DNA of 64,000 bases, taken from Salminus brasiliensis. Taxonomy: Eukaryota; Chordata; Actinopteri; Characiformes; Bryconidae. The stretch is from assembly GCF_030463535.1 (NCBI RefSeq), contig NC_132900.1:30855221-30919220 (forward strand), in the 5' to 3' direction. Position numbers and translations under genes: made by a program. Of this stretch, positions 12,563-25,488 are shown in pieces. Position 1 is the first letter of the stretch. Each line of letters opens with the position of its first letter. The notes beneath the pieces are model-generated. The model was given only the letters and a program-made list of their open reading frames with translations, did not search any database and was not told where the DNA came from.

Positions 12563-12652
12563 GCATATGTCCAAATATTTCTGGACACCCCTTCTAATGA
12601 ACGCATCAGCTACTTTAAGTTGGCTGCATTGCTGATAGAGATGTGCAAAGGT

Positions 12653-12712
<60 letters not shown>

Positions 12713-12890
12713 CTTGTCCAGTCCACTGGAGTCCACTATTGGCACCATACTGCCTAATAATGCCAGGTGTGGGCTAGTAGAGGGGTGTAAAGGCCCCCAG
12801 CATTGAGCTGTGGAGCAGTGGAAGAACTGTGGGACGAGTTGGGGATGATGAGGTGGGGTGGCTTTGCATGTGTCAGAGTAGACATGGTCT
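12563..12890 (+). mobile_element. CACTATATG-family transposon fragment with long (CA)n
   Basis: Starts GTCCAAATATTTCTGGACAC and continues with CTTCTAATGAACGCATCAGC, a (CA)n of about 30 units (12651-12711), GGGCTAGTAGAGGGGTGTAA and GAGCAGTGGAAGAACTGTG. The right portion is lost. Confidence 0.75.
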
Positions 12891-13204
12891 GTTGGGGGGG
12901 GCACGGCAGTCCTGCAACATGAACATGCTGACAGGAGTACTGCGAGTGTACAAACGAGGTTGACAGGCACTCGGATGAGGCTAAGGAAAGATGTGTGAGT
13001 AGCGCTAATTGTGCTTCTGGAGAGGACGTCTGTTTGAGAGCTGGCTCTGGTCTTCAGAGCACCGTCCCCTTCCACGTCTAGCAGCTCGGGGTCCACTGCT
13101 GTCTCGCCCTGACAGCTTTGACAAGTAGGCCTGTACAGAAGGGCTGTGGGATTTGCACCATGTCCAGGCCCACTAACTCGACTGCTCACGAACGTGCCAT
13201 ATGT

Positions 13205-13475
13205 GTGTTTCCACACACACACACACACACACACACACAGCCACTTTCTGCTGTTCAGGATGATCCAGCAGCGCTGGCAGTGATTAATGCTTTCTGTCTC
13301 TGCTTCTTGTAAATGCTCACTGTGTGCTCGGTCTCATATGCCCTACACTCCAGCAGCAGCGACACACACATACACTCCTCCAATATACACACCTGCATGT
13401 GCACCCTCCTGCTGCCCTATACGGACACCTACATATACACACACACACATACACACATACACACACACACACACA
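13205..13475 (+). repeat. Cluster of (CA)n tracts
   Basis: CA-rich tracts at 13212-13240 and 13437-13474, the second interrupted by ACATAC units, separated by unique sequence. Confidence 0.9.
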
Positions 13476-13679
13476 AGTCTCCTTCTCTTGCAGTGGGAGC
13501 CTAATGGCTCAATGTGCTAAAAGCATTAGGCCAGCACAAATCCAAAAAGCGCTCCTCGGACCCGCTATCATGTGTCTTGGCTCATTGCAGTCTGGTGTAT
13601 ACATTGAGCTCCATCTGTGAGTCACCCGTCCCCTCCAGAGAGCCCTAAAGCTCGGCCGTGCTGCCATGTTTGCAGAAGA

Positions 13680-14470
13680 ATAGATGGAGCACTATTATTT
13701 TAAAACGCCGTCCATTTCGGAGGGCCTGGTGGAGCGGGTCCAAGCACAGCGCGGCCTTGTTTTGAAAAAGGTATATAATAAAAAAAAGGAAACTTCAAAG
13801 CCTGGCACCGGCCTTTCCGTGCGGCCAAAGCTGTTTATCTTTGCTGCGCCCACCTCCGGCGCAAAAAAAGGCCGAAAGTCGTTTCGGGCGTGCGATTTAT
13901 GTGGAGGCAGGTGAGGAAGGGAGAGAGGGAGAAATACCGGTCGGGAGAGGAAGAGAATTGAAAGGGAGCGCCACCTTTGATACTCTGGTCTTGAGTTGTG
14001 TGCGGACTGGTTGAAAGCGCGCTCTCGGCGGCGGCTGCGGCAGCTATTTCGGCCTGCAATGCGCTCTCGCGGGAGGCAGGAAGTTGACCTAAGGAACGCT
14101 TCTATTTTCGCCACCGCCTGGCTTTAAATAGCGAGCCGGGCGGAGTGATCAAACGCCTCCAATTCAGCCTGTCGACTGCAACCTTTCGCCTTGATTGACC
14201 GGAGCGGAAATAACGCCTCACCTCGGAATCTCAAATTAAGACAGAGTCCTTCTTGTGCGCTGATAGGCGGCCGCCGCAGGCAGCTGCGAGGCTGGCGGCT
14301 TTATTTTCGTTCTTTGCGCGCCGGGGTTAGCTCGGGCTTTCTTTCTTCTGCGGCCAGCCACCTGCACACATTACGAAAAAAGGCTGATTATGCCAGGTCA
14401 GGGGTCACGGGATGGATGTCGGCGGCGTTTGCGGCCGGGTGGCACGTGGGGGAATGCCGTCATGTTGACT
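13680..14470. other. GC-rich unique block, candidate regulatory or conserved region
   Basis: About 800 bases of high-complexity, repeat-free sequence with many CpGs (for example GGCGGCGGCTGCGG near 14027 and GGCGGCCGCCGC near 14266), unlike the repeat-rich flanks. Long overlapping open frames on both strands follow from the GC content and match no family I know. It may be a conserved enhancer or an intragenic promoter; nothing in the sequence alone decides this. Confidence 0.35.
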
Positions 14471-14651
14471 ACAGAGAGGGGGATTGTTCCAGAAGGATGG
14501 AGAGGGAGAGGGAAACGGAGCGGGCCGGAGGGAGGGAGAGAGTTCAGAGAGTCTATATGGGTCTATGCATGTACTGAAGAAGGGGAGATCTGTACAGTGA
14601 GCAGTGAGATATATATATATATATATAATTTATTACTTTTTGATGTAATCT

Positions 14652-14740
14652 GAACGGACCAATAGAAATGCTCCAAAATGACTTGCAGTTAAATCTTTTT
14701 CCACTGACTTCCATTAGAAGTTAAGAAGGTTTTCTGAAGA
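14652..14740 (+). repeat. Dispersed repeat, GACCAATAGAAATGCTC family
   Basis: Shares GACCAATAGAAATGCTCC, AAAATGACTTGCA and CACTGACTTCCATT with copies at 22880, 35665 and 40935. The element type is not recognised. Confidence 0.6.
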
Positions 14741-14757
14741 CAGAGTTACAAACTTTT

Positions 14758-15395
14758 TGGGTGCCAGCAGCTATATATATTCCTTGTAAAGAAGTCCTGC
14801 CAATAGAATAGGACTCTCTGGAGCAGATTAACACCGTGAACTTACTGGCACCATGCTGCCTAATCTTAGGTGTAACCCCCCCCCCCCCCCCCCCCCAGCA
14901 TTGAGCTGTGCAGCAGTGGAAGAACTGTGTTCTCTGGAATGCTGGTGGTGGAGCTTCATCCAGTACTTTTGGGATGAGTTGGGGAGTTGGAGAAGACAAG
15001 GCAACCATATTTACCATTTGTGTCATAGATGGAATTTGGCTTCTGCTTTTATCCCATCCGTGCAGTGAACACACATTGAAACACACGGTGGGCGTCCATT
15101 GCTGCAGCACCTGAGGAGCAGAGAGGGTGAAGGGCCTTGCTCAAGGGTCCAACAGTGGCAGTTTGCAGAGCCCAGGTCTCGAACCCACAACCGGAGTCTC
15201 TAACCGCTGAGCCACCACTGCCCCGGATGAGGCGGGGTGGTGATCAAATTTTCACACTAGAAAGCCTTCCTCTCTGGATAGTAGAGACAGTTACTCCAAC
15301 AAAAACAGGATCAACTCTTTTTAAAACCCTTAATTTCAGAAGAAACCGTGAATAAGCAGGTGTCCCAATACTTTTGTCCAGATATTGTGTATATA
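14758..15395 (+). mobile_element. CACTATATG-family transposon split by a SINE
   Basis: The family body runs from about 14758 to 15010 (CTGCCAATAGAATAGGACTC, a poly-C run at 14876-14896, CAGTACTTTTGGGATGAG) and resumes at about 15227 with GATGAGGCGGGGTGGTGATC, ending CCAATACTTTTGTCC. The break is filled by the SINE at 15030-15226, so the SINE inserted later. Confidence 0.75.
15030..15226 (-). mobile_element. tRNA-derived SINE inserted in a transposon
   Basis: On the minus strand it reads from a tRNA-like head (GGCAGTGGTGGCTCAGCGGT near 15222, B box GGTTCGAGACC near 15180) through CCTTGAGCAAGGCCCTTC. It is the same family as the + strand copy at 59433-59650. Confidence 0.8.
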
Positions 15396-15729
15396 TATTT
15401 AATATATGTATATATTCCTCAGCTTTGGTCATCGTTCTGGGTGAATCAGCTTCTTCACTGTTCCTTAAACCGCTTAATGTAGGCTGTACCGTGGACTCTA
15501 AATATAATCCGTAAACACCGCAATTACACGAGTGTCTGCAGAACGCCTCCAAAACCGGCACTCGATTCCAAACCAACAATAGCAAAGCCTCGGAGCTGGG
15601 ACGCTCTCCACTTCACTTTATAGCACCTGAGAAACCAGAGGCTGGCTAACAGAGCAGACCCTGTTCAGCCACACTCTGCGGCCCATCGCATGAACGAGGG
15701 GCAAAGGGCAGTTGGGAGGGCGAGGGTTA

Positions 15730-16042
15730 GGAGGTTAAAGCTTCCTCCTCCAGCACTAAGCTGAGCAGCAGTGGAAGAACTGTGTGATGGTAGTGCTCCA
15801 TCCAATACTTTTAGGGTGAGGAGGTGTGGTGATCGATCATTCAGCATCCTGACCTCACTAACACTAGCTCTTGTAGCTGAATGCAATCAAATCCTCACAG
15901 CAATCGTCCAAAATCTAGAGACAATTCCTAGAGACAGTTACTCCCACAAAAGCAGGATCAGCTCTTATTAATTCTCTTCATTCCTGAAGAAACACCAAAC
16001 AATGAATGAGCAGGTGTCCCAATACTTTTGTCCTTATAGTGT
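15730..16042 (+). mobile_element. CACTATATG-family transposon, right half
   Basis: Includes GAGCAGCAGTGGAAGAACTG, CCATCCAATACTTTTAGGG, CTGAATGCAATCAAATCC and the terminus CCAATACTTTTGTCCTTATA ending in GTG then TA. Confidence 0.75.
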
Positions 16043-16468
16043 ATAGGCTGTTTGTTCAGAGGTGCTCAAATATATCCTTAAAGGATATTCACACACACTG
16101 AGACACACACAAACGCCTCCTCTGGGTGCGGCTTATAAATGAGTGCAGCCGAGTGTGTGTTTACAAGGCCGAGCACTGGACTCGGGGCTGGAGCAGAGCC
16201 ATGCAGCATCTCACAGTTCCCACCTATTACCACAGAGTACCAGACCTATTCCACCTTTCTTTAGAACTGATAAATATTGTGTATCATGTCTTTAAATATC
16301 GTGATATAATATTTTTACCAAATCGCCCAGCCCTAAAGGTAGTCGGTACAACCTGTAGTGTTTCAGCGTGTCCCCGTCTGATCCACCACGATTTCAGATG
16401 TCTTTGAATGTGCTTCTTCCAGCGCCTGTATTTTTAACTCTCCCTCTCCCTCCCTGCCTCTGCCACAG

Positions 16469-16648
16469 TGGTCGTATGCTCTAGAGAAGCCCAACACAGG
16501 CAGTGTATTCAGTCTGGCCTGGTCTGCGGATGGAACTCAGCTGGCAGGGGCCTGTGGGAACGGACAGGTCATCTTCGCTCACATCGTGGAGCAGCGGTGG
16601 GAGTGGAGGAACTTCGAGATCACTCTCACCAAAAGACGCACCATGCAG
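16469..16648 (+). CDS. ift80: ift80 exon A (about human residues 260-319)
   Basis: Encodes 60 complete codons beginning [18 protein letters not shown] and ending LTKRRTMQ. The segment [18 protein letters not shown] is a clear WD40 blade. The acceptor has a good pyrimidine tract ending CTGCCACAG and the donor is CAG|GTACTG. Both borders are phase 0. Confidence 0.96.
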
Positions 16649-19600
16649 GTACTGTGTGTGTATGTATGAGTGTATATCCACTGTCCACTTAAGATACTCA
16701 AAATGAGGACAGTATTTTAAAATGATGATGTGTCTGATCCTTCCCCCGTGTGCATTTAAGAGAGACACGGGGTGGAGGTGCTCATGCTGTGGGCGAGGTC
16801 ACGCTCTGCAAACAGGTGGGGAAAAAGTTTGATTGAAAGACAGAGCAAGTAAACCTGGATGAGCCAGTCGGCTAAATCTGCCTGTAAACAGTAAACAGAA
16901 AACCTTCTAAGACCGTTCCCTCGAGATATGAGGCTTTGTCCTCTGAACAGGTGGATTTGAGCCTCAGTTATCTGGAACACGGCCTGTGCTGTGGTGTTTA
17001 GCCTGCTAGCTAACTTATCTAAGCCTAGATAGCCGGGTACGAGTCCAAACCCAGCAGAACCGGCCTCTCCTTTCTCCATTCTGTTCCTCCCAACACCAGT
17101 CGCTTCACTTCGCTCTCTCAGACCCGAGATTTTATGGTCAGCACTTGTGTCGGGGTCAGCAGTTAGTCAGCAGCAGCTGCCCTGGGCCGCCAGAGACTCG
17201 GTGGAGCTGTAGCTGAGCTAGCTAAGCAAAGGCTTAGCTGTGTGGTGAGAAAGCTTTAGCTGTGTGGTGAGGAGACTGGTATCCTGCTAACCAAGCTAAT
17301 GCATTTACGCGTCCACAGCCGGAGCTCTGCAGAGTAAACTTTAGAGAGTTCAGACGCGAGCTGGACAGCGCTTCTCAGTAGCAGTAATCGGCCTGTTTCG
17401 CATCTCGCCGTGAAAAAAACAAATGCGCTGTCACTGATCCCAGCTTGGCTTTGATCGAGGCCTGCACAGCGTCAAGCTCAGTGGCAGCATCCTTCAAATC
17501 CTCTCAGCTGTTCCCAGCTCTCACAGACCTGCTGAAAGCTGAAGCACAGAGCTCGGCAGTTCGGTGCATTGTCCTGGGATCCGCGCAGCAGTCAGGCAGC
17601 ACCCTGTTTTTCAGATCGTTTCCCAGCAGTGCGGCGCAGTCCGTGGGCCTTCGCAGTGCTGGACTCTCTCCGCTGGCTGCTCCTTCAGGTGTTGGGAATG
17701 GGACACAGTCTGTTTCAGTATGACGTATTAATTGGACCAGCATCCATGTTGTTGAGAACCTTGACCATGTTGTTCAACTGATGACTTTTTGATGAGCTTT
17801 TAGATGTATTGTGCAATAAGGCCTGTTGTTGCAGATTAGACAAGCAAATGTCCATTACTAATTACAGGAGGACAAAACGGGTAAGTCTGGCTCTGGCAGT
17901 TAAGGCACACTGCATCCAACAACAGCAGCAGCAGGAGAGGAAGCACTGTGTACCTGTGTACCTTAACGGCCCCTTTACCTCTTAATTTAGACGCTAAGGA
18001 GTCATACTTAGTAAGTACAGGGACTTCTGTACAAACCGGTGAGGCTATTCTTTGGTAATAGAAGTTTGTATTAACACCTTCAGACTCTTCGAACCTCTGG
18101 CCATTTAAGGGGTTAAACCAGCACAGTTTGACCACACTTTAACCCTTTAACTTTCACAGTAGCCATAACCTACACAGCACCGGTTCTGGTTGGTGTTCCT
18201 CAGCTGAACTTTGCACATTGCTATACATTACTGTACTTGCTTAAGAGCGCCATCTACCCACCCGGAGAGAGTGCAGCCAGTTTAGCATGCTCTTCTCCAG
18301 AGCGACTCACAAAAAAAATAAAAGCTTGTTTGTATCGGCTAGGATCCAAAAGATCCCTCTAAGCTAAACTCTACTAAATACAGAAGTCAGTCTGGAGACC
18401 ACGATACTGAACATACTCTACTCTACACTCTGCCTATATACTCTCAGAAGAGGAGGGTCTTCAGTCTGGGTTTGAGGACAGCGAGCGTTGGACTCTGCTG
18501 TTCGGACACCCAGGGGAAGTTCGTTCCACCACTTCGGTGCAGGACAGAAAAAACTCTGGACGCTCGTCTTCCGTGGATCTTAAAGGATGGCGGGTCGAGC
18601 CGAGCCGGACTTGAAGCTGGATGGACTCCTGGTGCAGATCGGCTTTTGACCATCGCCATCAAGTACGGAGGGGCTGGCTGGTCCAGTCTTGGCTTTGTAG
18701 ACCAGAGTCAGGGTTCTGAATCTGATGACCTGGGCAGCAGCTACAGGAAGCCAGTGAAGAGAGAACGCAGCAGAGGAGGAGTTACATGGCAAAGCCTTAA
18801 TTGTGCTGGTTGCTGATGGCAAAGCGGTGTGGCTTGGGATTCGAACTCGTGACCCCAGGCGCATTAGACCCTAAGAGGCCTATTTCTGAAATATTCCCTA
18901 AATATTAACTAATCTGAATTGAGCCCCATTTATTAAATAATCTTTTTTTTTAGCTTCATATCTCGTGTTATGTAACAGGCTTAGGAAAATCAGAAGACTT
19001 AGAAGCCTGTCCTGTAATTAGGTGAAGTTTACATGGTTGAGTGCAGCAGCGGTGCTGGAGTAAAGGAACTGGCCCATGTTGAGAGTCTGTAAGCTGTAGC
19101 TAAGTTGTAGTGTGGAGTTGACATGTCCTTGGCTTTAGTGAGGGGGGATGGTGTGTATGTGTGTGGGTTTTTTTGTGTGTTTGTGTGTGTGTGTGTGAGT
19201 GTGTGTGTATTCCCCAGGCTTCAGTACTTGAGCCCTTGTCTTATGCCAAAAGCCTCTGACTGTAGCACAGTGACAATGGCCAGCTTGTGTGGAAGCCCCT
19301 GCTACTGGGGTGTGTTTAAAGTCAAGGTGTTTTTTTGGGTGGGGGGTTATGTGTGTTTTACGTGCACCTTTGCATGCAAGTTTACATGTGTACACGTACA
19401 CACACTCACATTCACTTGATATAGATATAGCCATTGCTGAGTCATGTTTGCAAACGCCAAATAACCCTGTGTCTCATGTCAGTGGAATGGTGTGTGTGGG
19501 GGGGTTGAGCAGTTCTCTCAGAGTTTCCTTCCAGTCTTCCAGATCGCAGCTTCACCTCCACAGTTCCCCTGAACTACCATTTTCAAAATAAGCTGAAAGC

Positions 19601-20115
19601 TGACAGGTCCTTATAATAATGCTAATTTGCTAATCAAGATCTGACAACCTAGGGTGCATACACTATATGGACAAAACTATTGGGACATCTGCTTATTCAT
19701 TGTTTCATTGTTTATGAAAAAGAGTTTATCCTGCTTTTGTTGGAGTATCTGTCTCTACTGTCCCGAGAAGAAGGTTTTCTGCTAGATTTTGGAGCAGGAG
19801 CATTGCCGTGAAAATGTGATTGCATTCAGCAACAGCAGCTTTACTGAGGTCAGGATGTTGGATGATGATCACCGCCCAACCTCATCCCCAACTCCCCAAC
19901 TCACCCCAGAAATACCGGATGGAGCTCCACCACCATAATTCCAGAGAACACAGCTCTTCCACAGCTCAATGCTGGGGGGCTTTATACCCCTCTACTAGCC
20001 CACGCCTGGTAATAGGCAGCATGGTGTCAATAGGTTCATGATGTTTATTGATCTGCTCCAGAGAGTATTGTTTGTAGATTTTTCTTTTTTAGTTTTTTTA
20101 GTTTAAGTTTGACCT

Positions 20116-20170
<55 letters not shown>

Positions 20171-23100
20171 ACCTGTGTTTTAGGTGAGGAATGTTTTGAA
20201 TGATGCTGTGGACATCCTGGAGTTTCGGGATCGGGTCATCAAAGCATCCCTGGCTCATGGTCACCTGGTAGTGGCCACCTCTCTCCAGTGCTCCGTCTAC
20301 AGGTGTTGCACAATAACCGCACTGACCACTTCTAGCTCACTGATCAGTTCGTGCCCACTCCTGGGTCAGATCCTCCATTCTCCTAGTGCAAACTCTTAAT
20401 GCAAACTTTTGAACCTATACTGTTATTTTATATTTTAAATATATATAAAAAGTTGTTTTTGCTCTCTTACAGCACTAAGAACTGGAACACACCGCTGATC
20501 TTTGACCTGAGGGAAGGCACGGTCAGTCTGATCCTCCAGGCTGAGAGGTGAGCCTTTATTTTTTTTTCTCTTCTCCTTCTGTCCTGCTCTCTCTCTCTCT
20601 CTCTCTCTCTCTCAATATTTAGAAATCAAGCCAATCCTGATCTTTGTGTTTCTGTAAATATTAAATATGAGCTAATCCACAACAGTGAACAGCAGTAAAA
20701 CTACTATTTTAGTACCAGCTTCTAAAATCTGACTAAATTCGAATCTGATCTACTTTTTAAATGACTGATGTCTGATGTTTTAAACTCCTTAGTGTTTAAT
20801 ATCTTCCAGTCCAGTCTGACTGAAGCATCACTGAAAGGTAGAGCAGCATGTGAGCTGTAGAGGCGGTAGAGTAATACTGCAGGATTTTACACTAATATGA
20901 CTCTATGGGTTACGCAGCGTTACGCTCACAGTACTGGAGAGAGGTTCTCCTCCTGCAGCTCCACCACCAAAGCTCCATAGGGCAGTAGCAGCAGCAGCGT
21001 TCCGGCCCGGAGTGGGAATGACGGAGACGCCATTCTCCCCCTGTTACAGTTAGAGGAGCGTCAGCATCAGTCTACAGCTGCCAGTTTAAGCTAAAATTAC
21101 TGCATAATGTTGCTTTAAACGAACTGCAACATAAACCTAGTTCTACAGCGTAAGGTGAGGTTAGGAAAGGCCATGTTCAAATAAATGGACCCATTTTAAA
21201 CTACACGGATGTCAGAGGTGGAGGCCAAAGATTGAAATGTAAGAAGTGTAGCGAGGTTTCTCACAGTACGCCAGAGCGCGAGGCGGCCGATTCATCGAGA
21301 GCTGAGCGCTTAATTGAATAATCACCACAGCTCTAGTGTTATTATATCGTATTTCTCCGCGTGCCCCTCCTTCACCCCGACTCCTGCTGTCCAGGACTCC
21401 CCTGTCACACACCTGCCAAAGCAGCGTGAAGCGTTGGCCAGCAGCGCAGCGCATTTGAACCGAGACCTGCTCATGTGGAAAAGTGATCTCCATTAGTCAT
21501 TGCCTCTAATGGTTACACTTCTCCAAGATTATTGTTCATCAGCTCGGCGAAACCAAGCTCTTGGAAGGCCGGGAGCTTTTCTTCCCTTTCTTATGAAACC
21601 TTGTTTGGAGGGAAGGCAATTGCCGGTTTGGGTTCATTGTTCTAGTCCAGTTTGGGGGGAAAAACACTTTGCTACAGTTGTGAAGTTTTAAAACAACGGT
21701 ACAAATTACAGACTCTCCGCCCTCTCTGTTTGTTTAGGGAGGGTTTTTTTGAAAGGTTCAATTATGGCTGTGCTATATGGTGAACCCATGTGCTCCATAT
21801 TTTCCTCTCACTACCTCATATTTTTCTCTCTCCCTTTTCTTCTCTCTGTGTGTGTGTGTGTGTGTGTTTTCTCTTCTCTGCAGGCATTTTCTGTTGGTGG
21901 ACGGAGGAGGCATCTACGTGTACTCATATGAGGCGCGCCTGGTGTCCACCCCGAAATTCCCTGGCATGAGGACGGACATCCTGAACGCGCAGTCCGTCTC
22001 ATTAAGCAACGATACCATCGCTATACGGGACAAGGCCGACGAGAAAGGTGCTGTACACTAGCATTCCGGGTCCTGCCGGGTTAGACAGTACTGAAAATGA
22101 CTGGGTTACTGTTTATATTGTGTGAGTGAGACCTAGTCCAAAAATATCACAGTTTAATGATATCACAGGTTTATAAACCTGGAAAAATGACAGGAAATAA
22201 TATTTTACAATTTCCAAAATCACCTCTCATACATTTAATCCAGCGTTCCACAGTGGTGTTATTCCTGAACACTACCCTCTATGCAAAACGGGACCAATGC
22301 AGTACTAAAAATAAAGGTTCCTTAATTTGTAATGATATCAGAACCCGTTTTGGTGCTATATAGAACCATCTACAACCAACGTGAAAAACCCTTTAACCAG
22401 ACTAATCAATATTTAGGCATTCAGATTATTCCTTGAGTTGCCCTAGATCTTTATAGAGCTGAAGAACCCATTTTTAATGGGCAGTTTTAAAACCTCTATG
22501 ATCAAAATTCTTTTTTTTTTTTTTGTCTTCTTATTTGTAGTTTAACAGTGAGGTAAACCCTGACCAATAAAACCTGGTCTGAGTGACCACAAGAGTTTTT
22601 TTGTGTTTGTTGTTAGAAATGTTCAGAAATCCTCATAATCAGATTTCTGAGGTAGCATTAAATCAGCATATCGCATCAAACTAACCCGAGACAATTATGC
22701 TTCTTTTATTTGTACTGACAGACCTAATGAAAAATTACGAAAGCAAAGGTCCTCGTTCATTAATATGACTCGGTTTCTGCTCTTATGTAAATATTATTAA
22801 TATATTATATATCGTCGCTGTCAATTTAGACGACTCTGTCTTTGCTCCTGTCCTATTTTCAGATTTTCACTTTTCTCCATAATTGAAATATGGCAGGTGT
22901 TCTTTACACTGAATCAGAATTTCCTGATAAAAGGACCAATAGAAATGCTCTAAAAGGACTTGGAATGAAATCTTTGGTAACACTTTGATTGGATGGTCCA
23001 TTGCAGATGCCTCGTAGATGTTCACCTGACATTCAACTAACATTAAGATGAACATGTATTAAATGCAACTGAGCTCTAAGCTAAATGTAAACGACTGTTT

Positions 23101-25445
23101 ATTCTGTTTAGGGTTAGGTTTAGGGCTAGATTTCAGGGTAAGGTTGGGGTTAGGTTTAGGGCTAGATTTCAAGGTAAGGTTGAGGTTAGGGTTAGGTTTA
23201 GGGCTAGATTTCAGGGTAAGGTTGAGGTTAGGGTTAGGTTTAGGGCTAGATTTCAGGGTTAGGTTGAGGTTAGGGTTAGGTTTAGGGCTAGATTTCAGGG
23301 TTAGGTTTAGGGCTAGATTTCAGGGTTAGGTTTATGGCTAGATTTCAGGTTAAGGTTAGGGTTAGGATTAGGGCTAGATTTCAGGGTAAGGTTGAGGTTA
23401 GGGTTAAGTTTAGGGCTAGATTTCAGGGTTAGGTTTATGGCTAGATTTCTGGGTAAGGTTGAGGTTAGGGTTAGGGAAACTGGACATTTCAGTTTCCTGG
23501 ACTGTGATTAAGGCTAGTTGTGGACCAAGCTTAAGCTTTTTCTGGGAAACCTCCCCGCATGATGATATTCTCTCTTCTTTTCCAGTCGTCTATCTGTTTG
23601 ATGCTCAAATAGGAAAAGCCATCGGTGATGGGAAGCCTTTAACTCATAAGGTAAATGAAGTCTGTTTTCTCTTAAATTTCACACATGAACAGTAAGGTGG
23701 CGATGAGACAGCACTGGCCTACACTCACGCTGGCTCGGCTTTATCTGTCTGTTTAACACGGTTTAAACTATAATCAGTAATCCTAGAATTTACCTACTAG
23801 AATATACAAGGATTCTGTTTTAATAATATATACAATACAATACAAGAAAACGCTTAATAAATCACCGCATTCACATGAACTCACAAATGAACAAACCTGG
23901 AGACCTTATGGGTCATTTTCCTGGACTGGGATCCAGGCTAGTTCTGGGCTAGCCTGGGAATCCTCCCCACAGTGGTTAAATCAGCACACATAGAAGCAGC
24001 TCTGCATTACTGTAGGACAGTGAGAAAGACTGTGGCAGAATCTAAAATATGCTTTATCATCATGCAGATTCCCAGCATGCCCCTGCTGATACACTGAGCA
24101 GGAATATTGGAATTAATTTTCTTTCATTTTAATTCATTTAGAGCCACGGTTCCCAAAATAATTCACAAATTCGTAATTCTGTGTTGAATTCAATAAATCA
24201 CTGCAAGAAACTCAAGCTCAGCTCACTGGTGTCACTTCATACTAGTATACTGTACTAAGCCTTGTCATCTTCTAGTATTTAGGCAACTCCACACAGCTCA
24301 CAATTGATTTATCTGGTGGTTGGTTATTTTTAATTGATTGTTTATTTATTTTTTTAATTTTCCGATTTATTTTTGTTATTATTGGTTTAATCATTTTTAT
24401 GTTCTGAATATTTCTTTCTATCTTTCTATTCACTAATAATAATTTATTTACTGGATGTTCTTACAGCTCACCTTTTTATTTGTTATTTCTATATTTTCAG
24501 TCTATGCTGTCTGAACACTGTACGGCTATGCTGTCAATGAGGGTCACCTTCCGCGCTATTCAGGGTTTAAATAAAGGGTGATCGATTGGTTGATTAAATC
24601 CAGGGACCCCCAGGCAGTCCACGGGCCAATAAAAACTCTGACATGAGCCGTGAAGACACGCCACTACACTTATAGCTCGGCAAATCAACAGAATTTCTAG
24701 TCCAGAGACGACTACATCAGCCTTTTTATCGAGATCAGCGACAGTCTGCCTCAAGGTTCTAGCAAACAAAGCCATGCATCTGCACACAGATCACCATGAT
24801 TTCACCAGCAAAACAGAACAAAGGGATTTTTCCAGGATTTTTGGAAGTGATGCCTCCAGAACGTTTGAGAATCCTGCTGTGGAGAACCAAAAGCGGTTCC
24901 TGTAGCGGTTCCTTCCACTTTTAATATCTTCCTTACATGTTTATTAAAGTGTGCTCAGGCAGTGTTGTGGATTTTCTCAGTATCCTCAGGACTGTGCTTT
25001 CAGAGTTTGAGAGATGTCTGCAGGTTTTAGCGCCACCCGGAGGACAGAGCAGGACCTGAAGGACTTGAGAATGAGTTTAGAGAAGGAGAAAAGGACAGGA
25101 GAGAGAAGGAGATGGAGGAAGAAAGTAAAGGAGAGGGTGTCTGAGGCGGGTGGTGGGGAGTTTGGGGTGGGGGGTGAGGGGGTTGGGTAGCCAGGATCAG
25201 CAGTTACTGTTTGTCAGCATCTGCTTGTGTGCCAGCACTCCTCAAGTGCAGCTTCAAAACCCAGGAGTGTTAAAGTGAGAGCCAGCTGGACTTGTCCTGT
25301 GCACACACTCATCCAAACTCCCCCCACACTCCAACACACTCTGTCTCACCCTGCCTCACCTCTACAATACAAGCTCCCAGTGACGCCTGTGAGAGTGTGT
25401 GCGCTGCCTGTCACGGTCATGGGCTGTCTGCCCGAATTTCTTTGT

Positions 25446-25488
<43 letters not shown>

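Noticed and set aside
12560..13234. Minus-strand 224-codon open frame
   Set aside because: Contains a long Cys-Val run from a (CA)n repeat and transposon sequence; an artefact.
13695..14577. Overlapping open frames of 128-139 codons
   Set aside because: Both strands are open because of GC content; no conserved motif or splice support.
17445..17723. Plus-strand 92-codon frame in an ift80 intron
   Set aside because: No known family and an overlapping minus-strand frame of similar length; most likely chance in a GC-richer stretch.
23063..23329. [12 protein letters not shown] repeat protein
   Set aside because: Translation of the TTAGGG-like minisatellite inside an ift80 intron; no splice context.
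23106..23478. True interstitial telomere
   Set aside because: TTAGGG hexamers are interrupted by a fixed CTAGATTTCAG core, so it is a minisatellite rather than a telomere relic.
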